A DNA stretch of 64,000 nt, from positions 57,745,233 to 57,809,232 of the forward strand of contig CM046853.1 of NCBI GenBank assembly GCA_025617745.1, in the 5' to 3' direction. This document shows positions 1 to 13,100 of the stretch, in pieces (the first letter of the stretch is position 1; each line of letters starts with the position of its first letter). The notes beneath the pieces are model-generated. The model was not told the origin of the DNA and did no database searches. It saw nothing but the letters and a program-made list of their open reading frames with translations. This DNA is from Heliocidaris erythrogramma (taxonomy: Eukaryota > Echinodermata > Echinoidea > Camarodonta > Echinometridae). A program made the position numbers and the translations under genes.

Positions 1-1006
1 CGCGAGATAGGGAAATCACAGCCCCTAATAACCGTCATTTGTCCTCTGAGAACTGATTATAAATTTCACAAATGAGTCCAAATGGAATATCATCGCTATT
101 TTTCATGATTCAGGTGAGAGAGAATGTCTAACTTGTTCGCTAATGTGTTGAAATATTCTGTTGAAAAATCCCTGCTGGAATTCACTTTCCAGCAGGAATG
201 GGAGACATTCTTCCCCATCACCAGCGGCCTAGATTATTGGTAGTGTGGTGGGTATATTGCGTGGACATCGTGAATCGTTCTTAATGACCAGGCTTTTGTG
301 GTTTGTTTTCTACTCTTTAACTTTATCTTGGGGTGTTTGAATTTAGCTGTGGTTGACTACATGCGATCAGGGAATTCCTGGAATGTTATAGAATTGAGAT
401 AAAGTAATTTTCCCTACCATTCTAGCTTTTTCATATCTAATTCTAACCAAAAAAAAAAGAACAATTATTTTTGTAATATTAGGGTTCAAAAACATGGTAA
501 ATGGTTTCAAAATAAGGCTGTGATTGCATCTGGGAGCATCTAGAACTCCAGAGCTTCCCGGGCCCTAAGGCGGGCCCTGGACCCCGGCCAGAAGGGACTT
601 CGCGCTTCGCGCTCGTCATGTGCGCTTTGCGCACATTATGTCCCCCCCTCCACCACAAATAAATATTACTCTTTTTGGTCCTCAAAGGTTGGCAGGTATG
701 CAATAATGAAAGTTTCATATTGACCTGTAAAGCTAGTCTGTAGTGAAAGCATCTCATTATAGTCATATAGCAATGATGTTAAAACTCTTTATCTTTCTTT
801 GCAATCCAACCATGCCTTCTTTTAAAGAAAATTAGAGTTCTTATCAGAACTACTGATAGAATATCATAATTGATTGAACAACTTGAACATCAGTTCTTTT
901 CAGCACTGTTTTGTTTTCATGAAAGAATACCCAACAGTTCCTCTGAGTACTACTCTTACAGGGAGTTACTCAAAGGTGTCTTTTATTAATCCGCTTGTTT
1001 CAACAG
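1..1006 (+). other. Intron upstream of first exon in window
   Basis: No exon is supportable. It is AT-rich except for a GC-rich patch at about 540-660 carrying palindromic units such as cttcgcgcttcgcg and tgcgctttgcgca. The patch and its flank (ctggaccccggcc; aaaggttggcaggta) resemble the 3' end of the hAT-like element at 24558-24832, so this is probably an old fragment of that family. Confidence 0.45.
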
Positions 1007-1183
1007 AGCATTCTGGAAGTTCTCTGAGCACTTCAAGAGCCATGCTGACAAGATGTTCAACAACCTGGATGTCTCCAAGCAGAAGATGCTTCAAGGAGAG
1101 TTGAGCCAAGCCTCCAGCTGTACCTCCTTAGATGGCAGGCCGCTCTCGCGCTCCTCCACCGCCAGCTCACATGAAAACCTCAG
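1007..1183 (+). CDS. CLASP: CLASP exon 1 of window (end of TOG2)
   Basis: Acceptor caacag, then a frame reading AFWKFSEHFKSHADKMFNNL and ending SSTASSHENL. It matches the last helix of CLASP TOG2 (vertebrate YMGLRNHFPGEAETLYNSL), then the start of the Ser-rich linker. The exon ends in phase 2 (AG) at a weak donor, cag|gttcgc. A second GT at 1202 (caa|gtacgc) is possible, but only the 1183 donor gives the right phase to join the next exon. The exact acceptor (1007 or 1009) is uncertain. Confidence 0.9.
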
Positions 1184-4100
1184 GTTCGCTAGGGATTACA
1201 AGTACGCACACCAGCCCCCTCTTATATTTTGAGTTGCTGTTCTATGATTTCTGATGTTTTATTTGCTTGTTTTGCACCCCTTGCTTGCTTGCTAGAAAGA
1301 ACAAATGTTTTTGTTGGTTAGTTTGTTTCTTTTTGTTACTTTTCATATTATTTGCGTCTTTTTTCCTCCATCTCTCTCTCAGTCTCTTTCTCTCTCATAC
1401 ATTTTATAGTTTTCATTTTTCACTAAAATAGTCATACGTTTTTAATGATTTTGTCATTCTTAAAAGTGCTCTCTCTCTCTCTCTCTCCTCCCCTCTCTTT
1501 CTCTCCTGTGACTGTGTTTTGATTTCAAAACAGTAAAAAGATCATTAGATCAGTAAATTCCTTTTATGGTCTTTAAAACCAGAAATTTTGTGAATTGTTA
1601 AGGATGGCTGTATTTTGAGAATATGAATAGAAATTGAGACCACCGTATTCTCACTCACTTTTTCAATGATTTTAAGGTTTACCTTAGCAAATATTTTCAT
1701 GTTTTATAGTACAAATACACGAAAGTCAAAGGGTTACACCCCTACCATGCCATGGGCGGCAAATCCCGCCCAAATATTGGAGTGTTGAACATTTCATTTA
1801 GGCTCAGAATGGCTTGAAAATTCTTCCTCATAGAGAGACCTGTGCCTTCAATATAATGTTTATTCCTATGCAATATATCTTTGTCCAGTTTTCTCAAGAA
1901 AAAAACTCACTGAAAGTTAATATTCAACTACTGAAAGTTTATATTTGACAAATTGCTCAAAAATCTGGTGGCATGGAAGGGGTTAATGTCCTTTAGTTGG
2001 CTCCAGGTTTCTATCTCAGTTCAACCAAGGTTGTCTCAGATTCCTTCCCTTTCATTTCCTCTTTCAATGCTGATCTTCCCTATCTCTCTGTCTCTTCCAT
2101 CTTAGGCAGAATTTCAATCTGCATGATTTATATTTGAAGAAGCATATCATTTACTGATTATATTTGTTGCATTTTGTAGTTGCCATGGTTTCCAGATCAT
2201 CCTTTATTAACATGTATCAGTGAATAACCAAACTTTGTATCTTTTGTTTCACATTTATCCTATATAAAATGTAGCATGCAGATATAGTATGAGGAATGGT
2301 ATTAATATATTGATTTGATATAATCATAGTTCATGTTGATGAAAGCAAACAAATGAGGGGATGGACTATTAGATTCTTTCAACTCATTTGTACGTTGTCA
2401 TGCAAGGAAAATTAAATCTGTGAGATTGAAGAACGTGATCATTACTTTTTTTCAATTTATGTTGGGGCATGAGTTTGTTAATGGGTTGTCATGTTAATAT
2501 AAAAGTTGTAATTTGAAGTTATATATTCATCCCCCAAACAAATATATCTTCAAATGTGCTAGTTTTACCTAAAATAAAATCAGCTATTGATAATCAACAA
2601 TTATCATTTGATGATATCTATGCGCCCTATATAAAATACATTGATATTGTTCCTATATATCACATCTATACATGAATCTATATTTATTAACAACCCTTTA
2701 TCTATTTATAATAACTTATATTAACCAATTTCTCCTTGTATTGATATAACCTATTTGTTTCTAACAAGGATGTTTCCTGTTTGCATTGCATATAATTCTC
2801 TCTTTTCTCCTGGGTCCATTCTCTCTCTCTCTCAATCTTCTGCACGCTCTCCATACATATGACATGGTCTAAACAGCACGGTGTAAGTCTACCTCTCAAT
2901 CATGACTGTGGTTTCATGGGTTGTAATCTTGTGGCCAGACTAATGTAGTTTGATAGTTATCATTGTAAATGTAATGGCAACACGCATACGGTGGGGCTAT
3001 TGTATTTTTATGCCACCACCCACCGCAGGTGGTGCCAGAGGCATTATGTTTTCGGGTTGTCCGTCCGTCCATCCTTCCGTCCCACTTTCTCGTTCTCGCG
3101 ATAACTCAAGAATCACATGAGGTTATGAACTTCAAACTTGGTGCTAGTATGTATCACCATAGAAAGACGATCACATTACATTCTGGGGAACGTAGGTCAA
3201 GGGTCAAAGATCACAGAGGTCAATTTCTGAAATTGCATGTGTTAGCCTTGTTCTCGCGATAACTCAAGAACCATTTGAGGTATGAACTTAACTTGGTGCT
3301 AGTATATATCACTATAGGAAGACGATCTGATTCGATTTTGGGGTACGTAGGTCAAAGGTCACAGAGGCCAATTTCAGAAATTGCAGGTGTTAGCCTTGTT
3401 AATCCAATATCTCAAGAACCATTTGATGTATGAACTTCAAACTTGGTGCTAGTATATATCACTATAGGAAGACGATCTGATTAGATTTTGGGGTACGTAG
3501 GTCAAAGGTCACAGAGGCCAATTTCTGAAATTGCAGGTGTTAGCCTTGTTATTCGATATCTCAAGAACCATTTGAGGTATGAACTAAGCCTGAGTCGAAT
3601 CGATTGGTTAGCCGGTGTTCGAACGAAGACATCGAATCCCGAATACGTTTTGGCAAATTCGGTGCATCGATTTGTAGTCCGCCAGATTTTTGACTACCGT
3701 AGCCACCATGAAAAAATCAAATAAAAAAAGAAACTCCGTAACGTACAGCATATATACTAGCAGAGAACGTGAAGGCGACTTCAAAGTTCAAACTGTTGGC
3801 TAACTTTCGCTAATTCGCTCGCGGAGGACGTCGCGCTTTACCTGTGCTTTCTCTATGGAAAAATCGTTTTGTCGTTACGAACTGAAGTTTACGATAATTT
3901 TCTTGCACTCTCTCTGCATTGTCAATTTGACAATTGTATAATTGAACATGATAAATATATGAGTACGAGTGTTCCTACTTAATTCGCAATAACTAATATC
4001 ACACTCTCATCAAATTGGCAATTACTTCTGAATGATCTCTGAAGCTGAATGAAGTCGAGTCTATATTGAGCGACGAAAAGTTTATTTCGTATTGTTTTTT

Positions 4101-7100
4101 TTTGTTCCATTCAGCTCTCCAAAGACAAAGTAAGATTATTAATTCTTTGAATTTGAATCATTGTCGGATGTGTCGACAATGAGCATCGCTTCGTGCGACA
4201 CTAGTGACATTTTGGCTAGCCATACGGACTAGAAACTTAAGATTTTGGCTCGTCCGCTGTGATTTTTACTAGCCATTGGCTAGCGGGCTATCGTTAATTT
4301 CGAGCAGCGAGAGCCCATACATATGCCCGCGATGCCAGCGGACTGGTCACCGGTGCATGGTGCATGCACTGCGTGCAACTGTGTGCAACTCTGTTTTCAC
4401 CGCACATCATTTATCGATTAACCGGTATTCGATCGAATCAAAGCCATCGAATCCCGGTTTATGAAATATTCGATATGACTCAGGCTTAGTATGAACTTAA
4501 CTTGGTGCTAGTATATATCACTATAGGAAGACGATCTGATTCGATTTTGGGGTACGTAGGTCAAAGGTCACAGAGGCCAATTTCAGAAATTGCAGGTGTT
4601 AGCCTTGTTAATCCAATATCTCAAGAACCATTTGATGTATGAACTTCAAACTTGGTGCTAGTATATATCACTATAGGAAGACGATCTGATTAGATTTTGG
4701 GGTACGTAGGTCAAAGGTTAAAGGTCATAGGGGTCACTTCTGATTCTTTTTCATGTTATATTACTTGCCGGTAACCGATAATTGAGCCGAGATCTCAACC
4801 CCTTCTCTGCCCATAACTTTTTAAACAAATGTTATAAAATGAACTTGCAATTTACCTTTACTTGTATTGTTTCAATTTTTGGATTAGGGCATAAAATATA
4901 TATTATAATGGGGATAACTTCACATTTAAAGGGAAGGTTGAGTTATGGGAAAGGCAAGAAATAATTTGTGAGCTGACTCATTCTTATTATGTTAGTTTGG
5001 AAGATTATCATAGTAGAAATGTCCCCTGAACAGGATGGCTATTGAATGCCCTCATGCTCAAAATATGACAAGAAACATCTGAAATGTTTGGGCTGAACAT
5101 TTGTGTGTAGTCCCATATACACATTTCTGTGTGCAGTGCATGTAACTCTCAGCAGCATTGAGTCAGTTTCTTATCATTCTGGTGATTCCAAAACCTTACA
5201 GCATACACCAATTCTTGTGTGCTATATAAACACCCTTTCCCAATTGCTTTGATATAGTTTCTTTCACAATTCAATCTCTTGACCGGAACTCAACCTTCTT
5301 TTTAAGATACATGTACCTGTTTCTGTTTTAGGATGGAGAATATAGCCATTTGTAGTCCAAACACATTGTTCAACACTCAAATTTTGTGGAACAATTTGCT
5401 ACCCAGGGCATGGAAAGGGTTCATCTTATGTATATTGTTCATTTTGACCATGTCAATCATCTCAAAATACTATAAAATATCAAAAATATATTTTAACATT
5501 TTTTTCTGTGGTTGACTGAGAAACCATATATTTAAATCAAGTATAATGATGATTGTAATGAACTGGTAAATATTGTAAGAGTATAATAATTTTGTATGTG
5601 TGTGTGTGTGTGTGTTAGCTTGTATGTGTGTACATGTATATTTCTTTAAATCTCAGTTTCATAACTTTTATGTCATTTCATTTGCTCTATTTCGTATTTA
5701 GTTGGTAGTCTGTGTACATTCTGTTATAAATGTTGTTATATAGTGATGATCAGTATTTTGGGGAGCAAGTATCTTAACAAACTTACATCATTTTCTATAT
5801 GTAGGACTGCCAGCCTACCACGGAGATCAGCCGCATCACGGGCCAGTAGGACCTCAGACTCTTGTGAGTATAAAGACATTTTCTCTTCCATATGCTTGAG
5901 TTTTTTTTCATTTTTTAATGAAAGAATATTACATTTATCCTTGATTTGAAATCACCTAAATTGAGGTATCACCTAATTGTTTTTTATTCCATACCCCTAG
6001 TATTATCTTCTTTTATTTTATGTTTTTTTATTAATTGGGAAAAACAGTTGGTCATTTGGAACGTAGACAGGCGATGTGGATGTACATGTTATGTGTACCC
6101 AGGGAAATCCAGCTTCCATACTGGAGGCACATCGCACAAAACCAGGCAACAATCACAGGAAATATGAGCTTTAGGTGGGATTTTCTGCCTGAAAATCGTA
6201 TTTTTAGCTGACGTAGATGGAATTTGACCTTTCCTTGATTCCTGGGAATCTGAAATTGTTGCGCCCACATTGAGTCATCTTTCCCTCTACTGTGGTTTTG
6301 TTTGGATTTTCCAATGATTATGGTGTAACCTGCTGAGTTTTGCTTATCAGCGCAGGTTCATGGTGCCATAAATGAAAAGAAAAATTGCCAGCAAATGTAG
6401 AAACGTATTGTTATCTTTGCCTAAAACGATTCTAATAATGAAGTGTGTTATTTCGAGGAATTTGCTCAAATTTACTGAATTTATTCATATACTGCGCATG
6501 TAATACACTATATCATTATTTAAGGATTATATTACATACATGTATATGTATGATTATGATAGGCATGTTTTCGTATGCAAACAGTACATTGCAATTCCAA
6601 TTGCATGGCTGAAAATGCATGAGTTACTCGTGTAAATCTGCTGGAATTAATCAGATATCTGTATTCCAATATTTACCAGATATCTGTATCCATTAGAATC
6701 ATTAACAATATCTATTTTTCCTCCTGTATGTACTGATTCTCTACATGCTTGAGAGATTGAGAACATTTCATCTATATCCTTTTGTAGATTATTATATTTG
6801 TTGAAGGAAATTTCTTGTGGATTTGAAAACTAGATGCCAAAAACAGCTGGAAACGACCATTACAAGAAAAAAATTGGAAATAATCTTTGAAAATGTTATA
6901 AATAGAACAACGTGAAATATGCTCTGGTGTGTATGGATTGCATGATGCCACTCCCCGACTGCATAAATATTCTTTAATGACCAGCGAGCACCCCTAAAGA
7001 TTGCAATAATATTTTCCTTACGATGTCGTCATTACAGTAGCTAGAAGCTTTGTCTATTCATCCATTAAAATTCTTCTTGTAAAGTCTTTGTAAAGTGGAA

Positions 7101-10100
7101 CTTATCATCTAGTGGCTTATGGTTTAGAATGTAGAATTTTCTGACGAGAGGACCAAGGGAAAGAAAAAGGAAAAGTGGATGGACAAATCACCTATGAATT
7201 TGGATAGATCCAAAAAAAAAAATCTCCATTACATGAATTAATGAAGTCAAAGAGTAAAAAGAGAACATACTTCTGTAGAAATATGCTCTATCTTAAGATG
7301 TTTTCTTATACTCCTGTCCTAGAGACAACATTTAAAGCTTAAAAGGTTTTTCAAGGTCACAGATTTTGCTGAAATGTGACAATGTTTGTGTACTGAACAA
7401 ATATTTTAAAAGGATCAGTTTTATTTCATTAATTTATAAGTGCATGTCTCCCATTGAGAATGTAGTACTCTGTAGCAGATTAGACCATTACAGACAATAC
7501 TTTACATTGTACCTTTACTAAATTCATGTCATTTTGCTACCGTCCACAATGCTACATGTATGCATGTTCTTGTAGTGTAATTGATCCCTAATTGTATGTT
7601 AATAATTCTTGTAGTGTAATTGATCCCTAATTGTATGTTAATAATGCAAGCTTTTTTTAGCACTAATATTAAGGAGTAGAAGTTTTTCTCATAGTATGCA
7701 AACCATATGTAGGCACACATCACTTAGAATTTTAATTAGATTACTCTAATTACTTAATATTCTAATATTTTTATACTATGCTAATATATTCAATTTATGT
7801 ACAATGGTATTTTAATCACACACATGTATACAGTGTTACTGCATGTATTGTATTCAGTAGCAGTTCTTGCAACTGAGTATTGACTTATTCTTCTTATGGA
7901 ATTATTTTACATCATTCTATGGAAATGAACATATCATATCTTGTGGTCTGTACATGAAATGGTTTCAATTTTCATTGCAATTTAAGATAGAAAAATGTTA
8001 TTTGAAAAAGAAGGTTGTTCCATGCAAACATGCAAACATGCAAATGTATGATAGTAGCTTTGCAACTATTTAACATTAAAATAAGATTTAGTGTTTGTTA
8101 GTGCTTTTTATCTTGTTGCTATGGTTTCTTGAATCTATCCTGTTCTTTGCTTTTAACTGCAGTGCTAACATGGGTTTTTTGTGTTTCTCACAACCTTCTC
8201 CTCCTCCTCTCTCTCTCTCTTTCTCTCTCTCTCTTTCTCTCTCTCTCTTTCTCTCTCTCTCTTTCTCTTTCTCTGCATAATGGACATTATTTCCTCATGC
8301 CATATCATACATTGACATTCCTGTGATCATCCCCACAAACCATTTTCCATCATTCACCCTGCTGTGCCTCATCTACATGCACACGCACAGCGGACAAGCC
8401 CGCCCTCTTGAACCAACGCTCTAGCAGTGAGATCAACCTAGCGGCTGCTTCACGGGCTCGATCACGGTATTCCTCGGCAGGCCAGAGAGCAGCCAGCGGG
8501 GCAGCTGCCCGAATTTCTAGATCTAAATCCACCTCTCGGGAGAGCTTGGGTAAATTCAAATCATACTTCTTTTCTTCCTAACTATATATAGAAAATTGCA
8601 TTAACATAATCTTGCAAAATATGTATTTTTTTCATAGAAAGTTTAGCCTACATTGTAAACGTAGTATATTCCAACTAACCAAACCAGAATAGTGATTTAC
8701 TTTAGGTTGTAAATCATATGTAGTTTATCACTAAATTCAAAGGTCATAACATGCTTTTAACAGTCTTTAAACATTTAATTCATAATGTAACCTCTTTAAT
8801 CCAATGCACTCATAGCAAACGACGTAATTTGTGGAACGAACAGTCGGGTATCCGCTACCCCTTTGTCGCCAAGACTGCAAGGTAGCTGGAAATTCATCAT
8901 TCTTTCTTGGTGTGCTTTTCCTTCCTGATTGCACTGTAGGGAATATGATTTAATAGTCAAATAAGTTCCACCGAATAAAAGCTGTTTCGATCAATAAACA
9001 GATTTTTCCTGTTATTTTTATTTTTTACTTGTTTGATGTCGTGGTCGAATAGCACTAGTGCCTTGCCTTTTTATTTTTTTTATAGGGAAACTACATGTAA
9101 GTGCTCATTTGTGTTGCTTTTATTTTGTAATGCAGAAAGGAGAGTTTTTATTTCTATAATTTACTCGGCTCAAAAAACAAATATCTGTTTTCACTTGCTG
9201 TCATAGGATATTAGGAAATCTAATCGAAGCATACATTTATTTAAATCTCAAATTCAACATCAAGGAGAGGATGATTATTGTGAGTCTATATAAATGTAAG
9301 TGGCAGAATGAACAAAAAAGAAAAAGAAGAAAAGCAAAACCAAGGTAGACATGGTTTAATTACTGCAAGTACCACATGTTCTGTCATTTCAGTCATGGTT
9401 ATCATTCCATATTCACATCCTTTTAAGATGAATTAAAATCGGTCTGAATGTCTTCATTAGACCCGGACCCTTTCATATGATTTGCATGGATTTTATTGGT
9501 TTGAGAAGCTTGTTGTGAATTGAACTTTATCAATGTTCATCGTTGAGCACTATTTTTAGTTCTCACAATTTTCATTTAATTTAAAGGCTCCTATTATTGA
9601 TCAAGACTGAAGTATAATTATCATATCTCTTGGATAGGAAACATTCATTTTGATGAAAATCTTTGGGTAGTTTTGTTGCATGGTAATTATGAAATAGGTT
9701 TGAAGAGAATGAACGTTAGGCTCACAATTTTGCAGAATATGAGTCATGTAGGACTGAAATATCATTCAGTTATAATTCAAGGTCAGTCTGGATTATGGTT
9801 CTTTATAGTTCTCTCGCACTGCATGTCTGGTCGCACATTTAATTTGTGTTTTATGTTAATGGGTAAATTTTACATGTAATATGTAATTATATTCATACAC
9901 ATGTACATGTACCTGCTTTAGAGATATCACTCTTCTTGTCTCCCCAGAGTTCACTTTCCTATTCAACCTGCCTCCATAGTAAATAGCTTTCGTTTTACAG
10001 TCCTGATCAACGCAGTTTTCGTCGTTGTAAATTTCATTTTAATTTTCATTTTAGTGGTCTTTTATGTATTTTTAGATGTAACTCAAAGCAACCCTACTTC

Positions 10101-13100
10101 ATTTGATCCAAATAAGCACACAGCTATAGTCACAGTTTTACTGAAGACAAAGTGGTTGCAAATTATTGTCCATGGATAACCTGTCTACCCTGTGAGCTAG
10201 AAGGGCTTTACAGAGAATTAATGTCCTTCTGGCTCTCAACTGACATTAAAACCAAATTGACCACAGGAAAATAAAATAGTATATTGATCCATGATTTGTT
10301 GCAATTGTCTCATCTCCTGCAGCCAAACGAAGGAAAAGAGGTCTGAATTTCAACTGTCGTACTTCCATTTTTTTCACACCTAGTCTGTGTAATTGGTCTT
10401 TTTCATTTCTAGATGTGCAGCTTCCTTTTTTCTTATTTTGATGGTCATGTCTGTCAGTCTTTTGATTTCAATTGCTTTTTGATTGGTGTCTTGTACTTGA
10501 TTTTCTTTTTATGATTTCTATGACTTTGTATCGTCTTTTAAAGCCTATAATGTATCTAACCCATCTCTGGTTATGTGATATTATGATCCTAACTAAATCA
10601 ATAATGACCTACACATGTATTCAGTTATTTAGTATCTTTGTTGCCAGATGCAGCAATAAATAATAAGTTTGTTCAGCATATGTTTAATTATTTATTGAGA
10701 AGGAACAAAATTCATGAGATTGGAAATTTACTAGGTGTTTTTTTTTTTTTAAATTTTTGAAATAGATACATTAGTTATATTGACGATTCATCTTCAGAGA
10801 AGTGTCTTATTTGTTCAAGTCACATCAATCTAAGTTGTTTCAGAGGAAAGCTCTAGTATGTGCATGGATGTATAACAAGTTTATTAAAGAATGCTTTAAT
10901 GAATTAAGACTCTCTTGAGGAGCAAGGAAAATCTAAAGAAAATCTTAAGGCATTATGATACAACATGTAGGTACTGCATCAATTTCAATAAAATTCTATT
11001 TGTGATCTTATTTGTTTTGGCGGCATGAAATTTCAAATGCTGTCTGTTTATTAGTAATGTATTCAACTAAAGTGTGCTACAAATTTGATGTTCATCAGTC
11101 ATACTACTAAGTGTTTTTTTATGATATTTGAGTATCAGAATAATTGCTACAGAAACATCAGTTGATTTTTTTTTTGTATGCTGCTATCATATATCAGTAT
11201 AATCAAATTGAATGAAAATGTGCGTTCTTTCTTTTTTAACCAGCTTTGAATCAGTTGAGTGTAAAAGCTGTTCAGATGATTTGATTCAATGTCCAGCTCT
11301 TCACACATTATTTGAGCATTTGAGCATTGAGTTAGGTGGGATATTTGATGCCATCATATGACATTGTTTAATTTCTACTAACTTGATTTGGCATTCCTTA
11401 ATAATGATTTCAGTCAAATTTGTGATCCAAAATCCCTATTTATCTGCATCATTAATAACTCTACCGTAGTACCAACCCTGCTGCCTGCAAAATGAAGTAC
11501 ATGTATAACATACCGTACATGTAATTGTGATCAAAGAAAACAAAATCAATTCATTTTGAATCTGTGTAATTTAAGGTGTGGCAAGTTGTTTGTGAAATCA
11601 TATTTAGTAGAAAACAACTTTGACTTTGATGTTTGGATATCAGGAATAATATCTTAAGAACAATGTTTAGTCACTCACTGTTTGAAGAACAATTTTATTG
11701 TGTAGTGAAAATGCAATGCTTTTGACATGCATGCAAGAAACAGTCTTTATAAGCAAGAAATATCATTTTTCTGTGACTTTTTTCCACCAGAAGATAATCC
11801 TCAATTTCACACAACTCTTATTCCTTCTCTAGATCGACCTTATTCAAAAGTCTTAAATACACGTTTCTCTGTATGGTGCAATTATAGTTTCACTGTTACA
11901 GTATTTAAGGTTGTTTCTCTACCATCACTTACCTCAACTTTTCCTTTTCCATCTGTGGTTATGGAGCTGTTTGTGTGACGTTTCTTGTTGCTCTCTATCG
12001 CTCTTTTCAGCTGCTACTCCTAGAGGGTCTGCTCTCCTCCAAACTCCAAATGGTCGTGCAGGGAGAACACGATCTAGAATCGGGGTTTCCCAATCACAAC
12101 GTAAGTGAAATGAGGCAAATCTTGTCCACAAATTCCCATTCCAGTTATAATTTTTATTTAAGGTCACTATGGGTTTGAATAACATTGCATATTTATTGTA
12201 AGTCTACTTTTAGAATTTGTTATTGAAAAATGTGAATCTAGAGAAAACAGGATGATGTCACTGACTGCTGTATAACTGGGGTAGATTTGGGCCAACGGAA
12301 AGAGAATGTTGAATGTCGAAAGTTGAATGTGTTGAATATCGAAAGCACAATCAGCGTGGAATGCATTCAAGACTTGTATAATATTTGTCAAATGCAGTGT
12401 AAAAAAAGACACTGCTCTGACATTTTGGTTTTTACGAATGTAGGACACACCTATTCCAATAATACATTAGGAATTGGGCTGATGTAACACACTTCATTAG
12501 TAACAATAGTGGCTTTTGTTATATGGATTCTTCTGGACTGCTATTTACGCCTATGTTTTTGTCAGTATTTCTTTTGTGCTATCTGTAGATATATTTCCCC
12601 CCGTCTCTTGCAAAAATCTTTTTTTATTCATGTTACACTTTTCCTATTTACTAGTGGCATGCACTCTGATGGGTGTAGTTCAGGAGTTGCTCCATTGCAA
12701 AGTGTTGAATTCTGAAATTTTTGTGCATTCATATGTTTAATTCAAACATTACTTCCTCATTCTCGCAGCTGGTAGCCGATCAAACAGTCGATCAAGCTCC
12801 CCCTCCACAGCCAGCTCCAGATATTCCAACATCCAAACCAATGGCAGGACAAGAAGGAAGAGCGGTATCCCAGTGCCACGAAGTCAGGGGGCAAGCCGAG
12901 AGGCCAGTCCAAACAGATTTGGATATGCTAGTGGTTCGTTTTTCACTTGTCTTTGAAGAAACAAAATCTACTTTGAAATTGAGTATAACTGGACTATAAA
13001 GTCAGAAGTACAGGCAAAAGTGTTGATGTCATCTCCACAGTACTTGTTGATATCATTACTTTGGCTAATGGATTTGTATTTTGAGCATTGTTTTCAATAA

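Noticed and set aside
8095..8326. Ser/Leu-repeat ORFs on the + strand
   Set aside because: Translation of a (TC)n pyrimidine tract; low complexity, no coding evidence.
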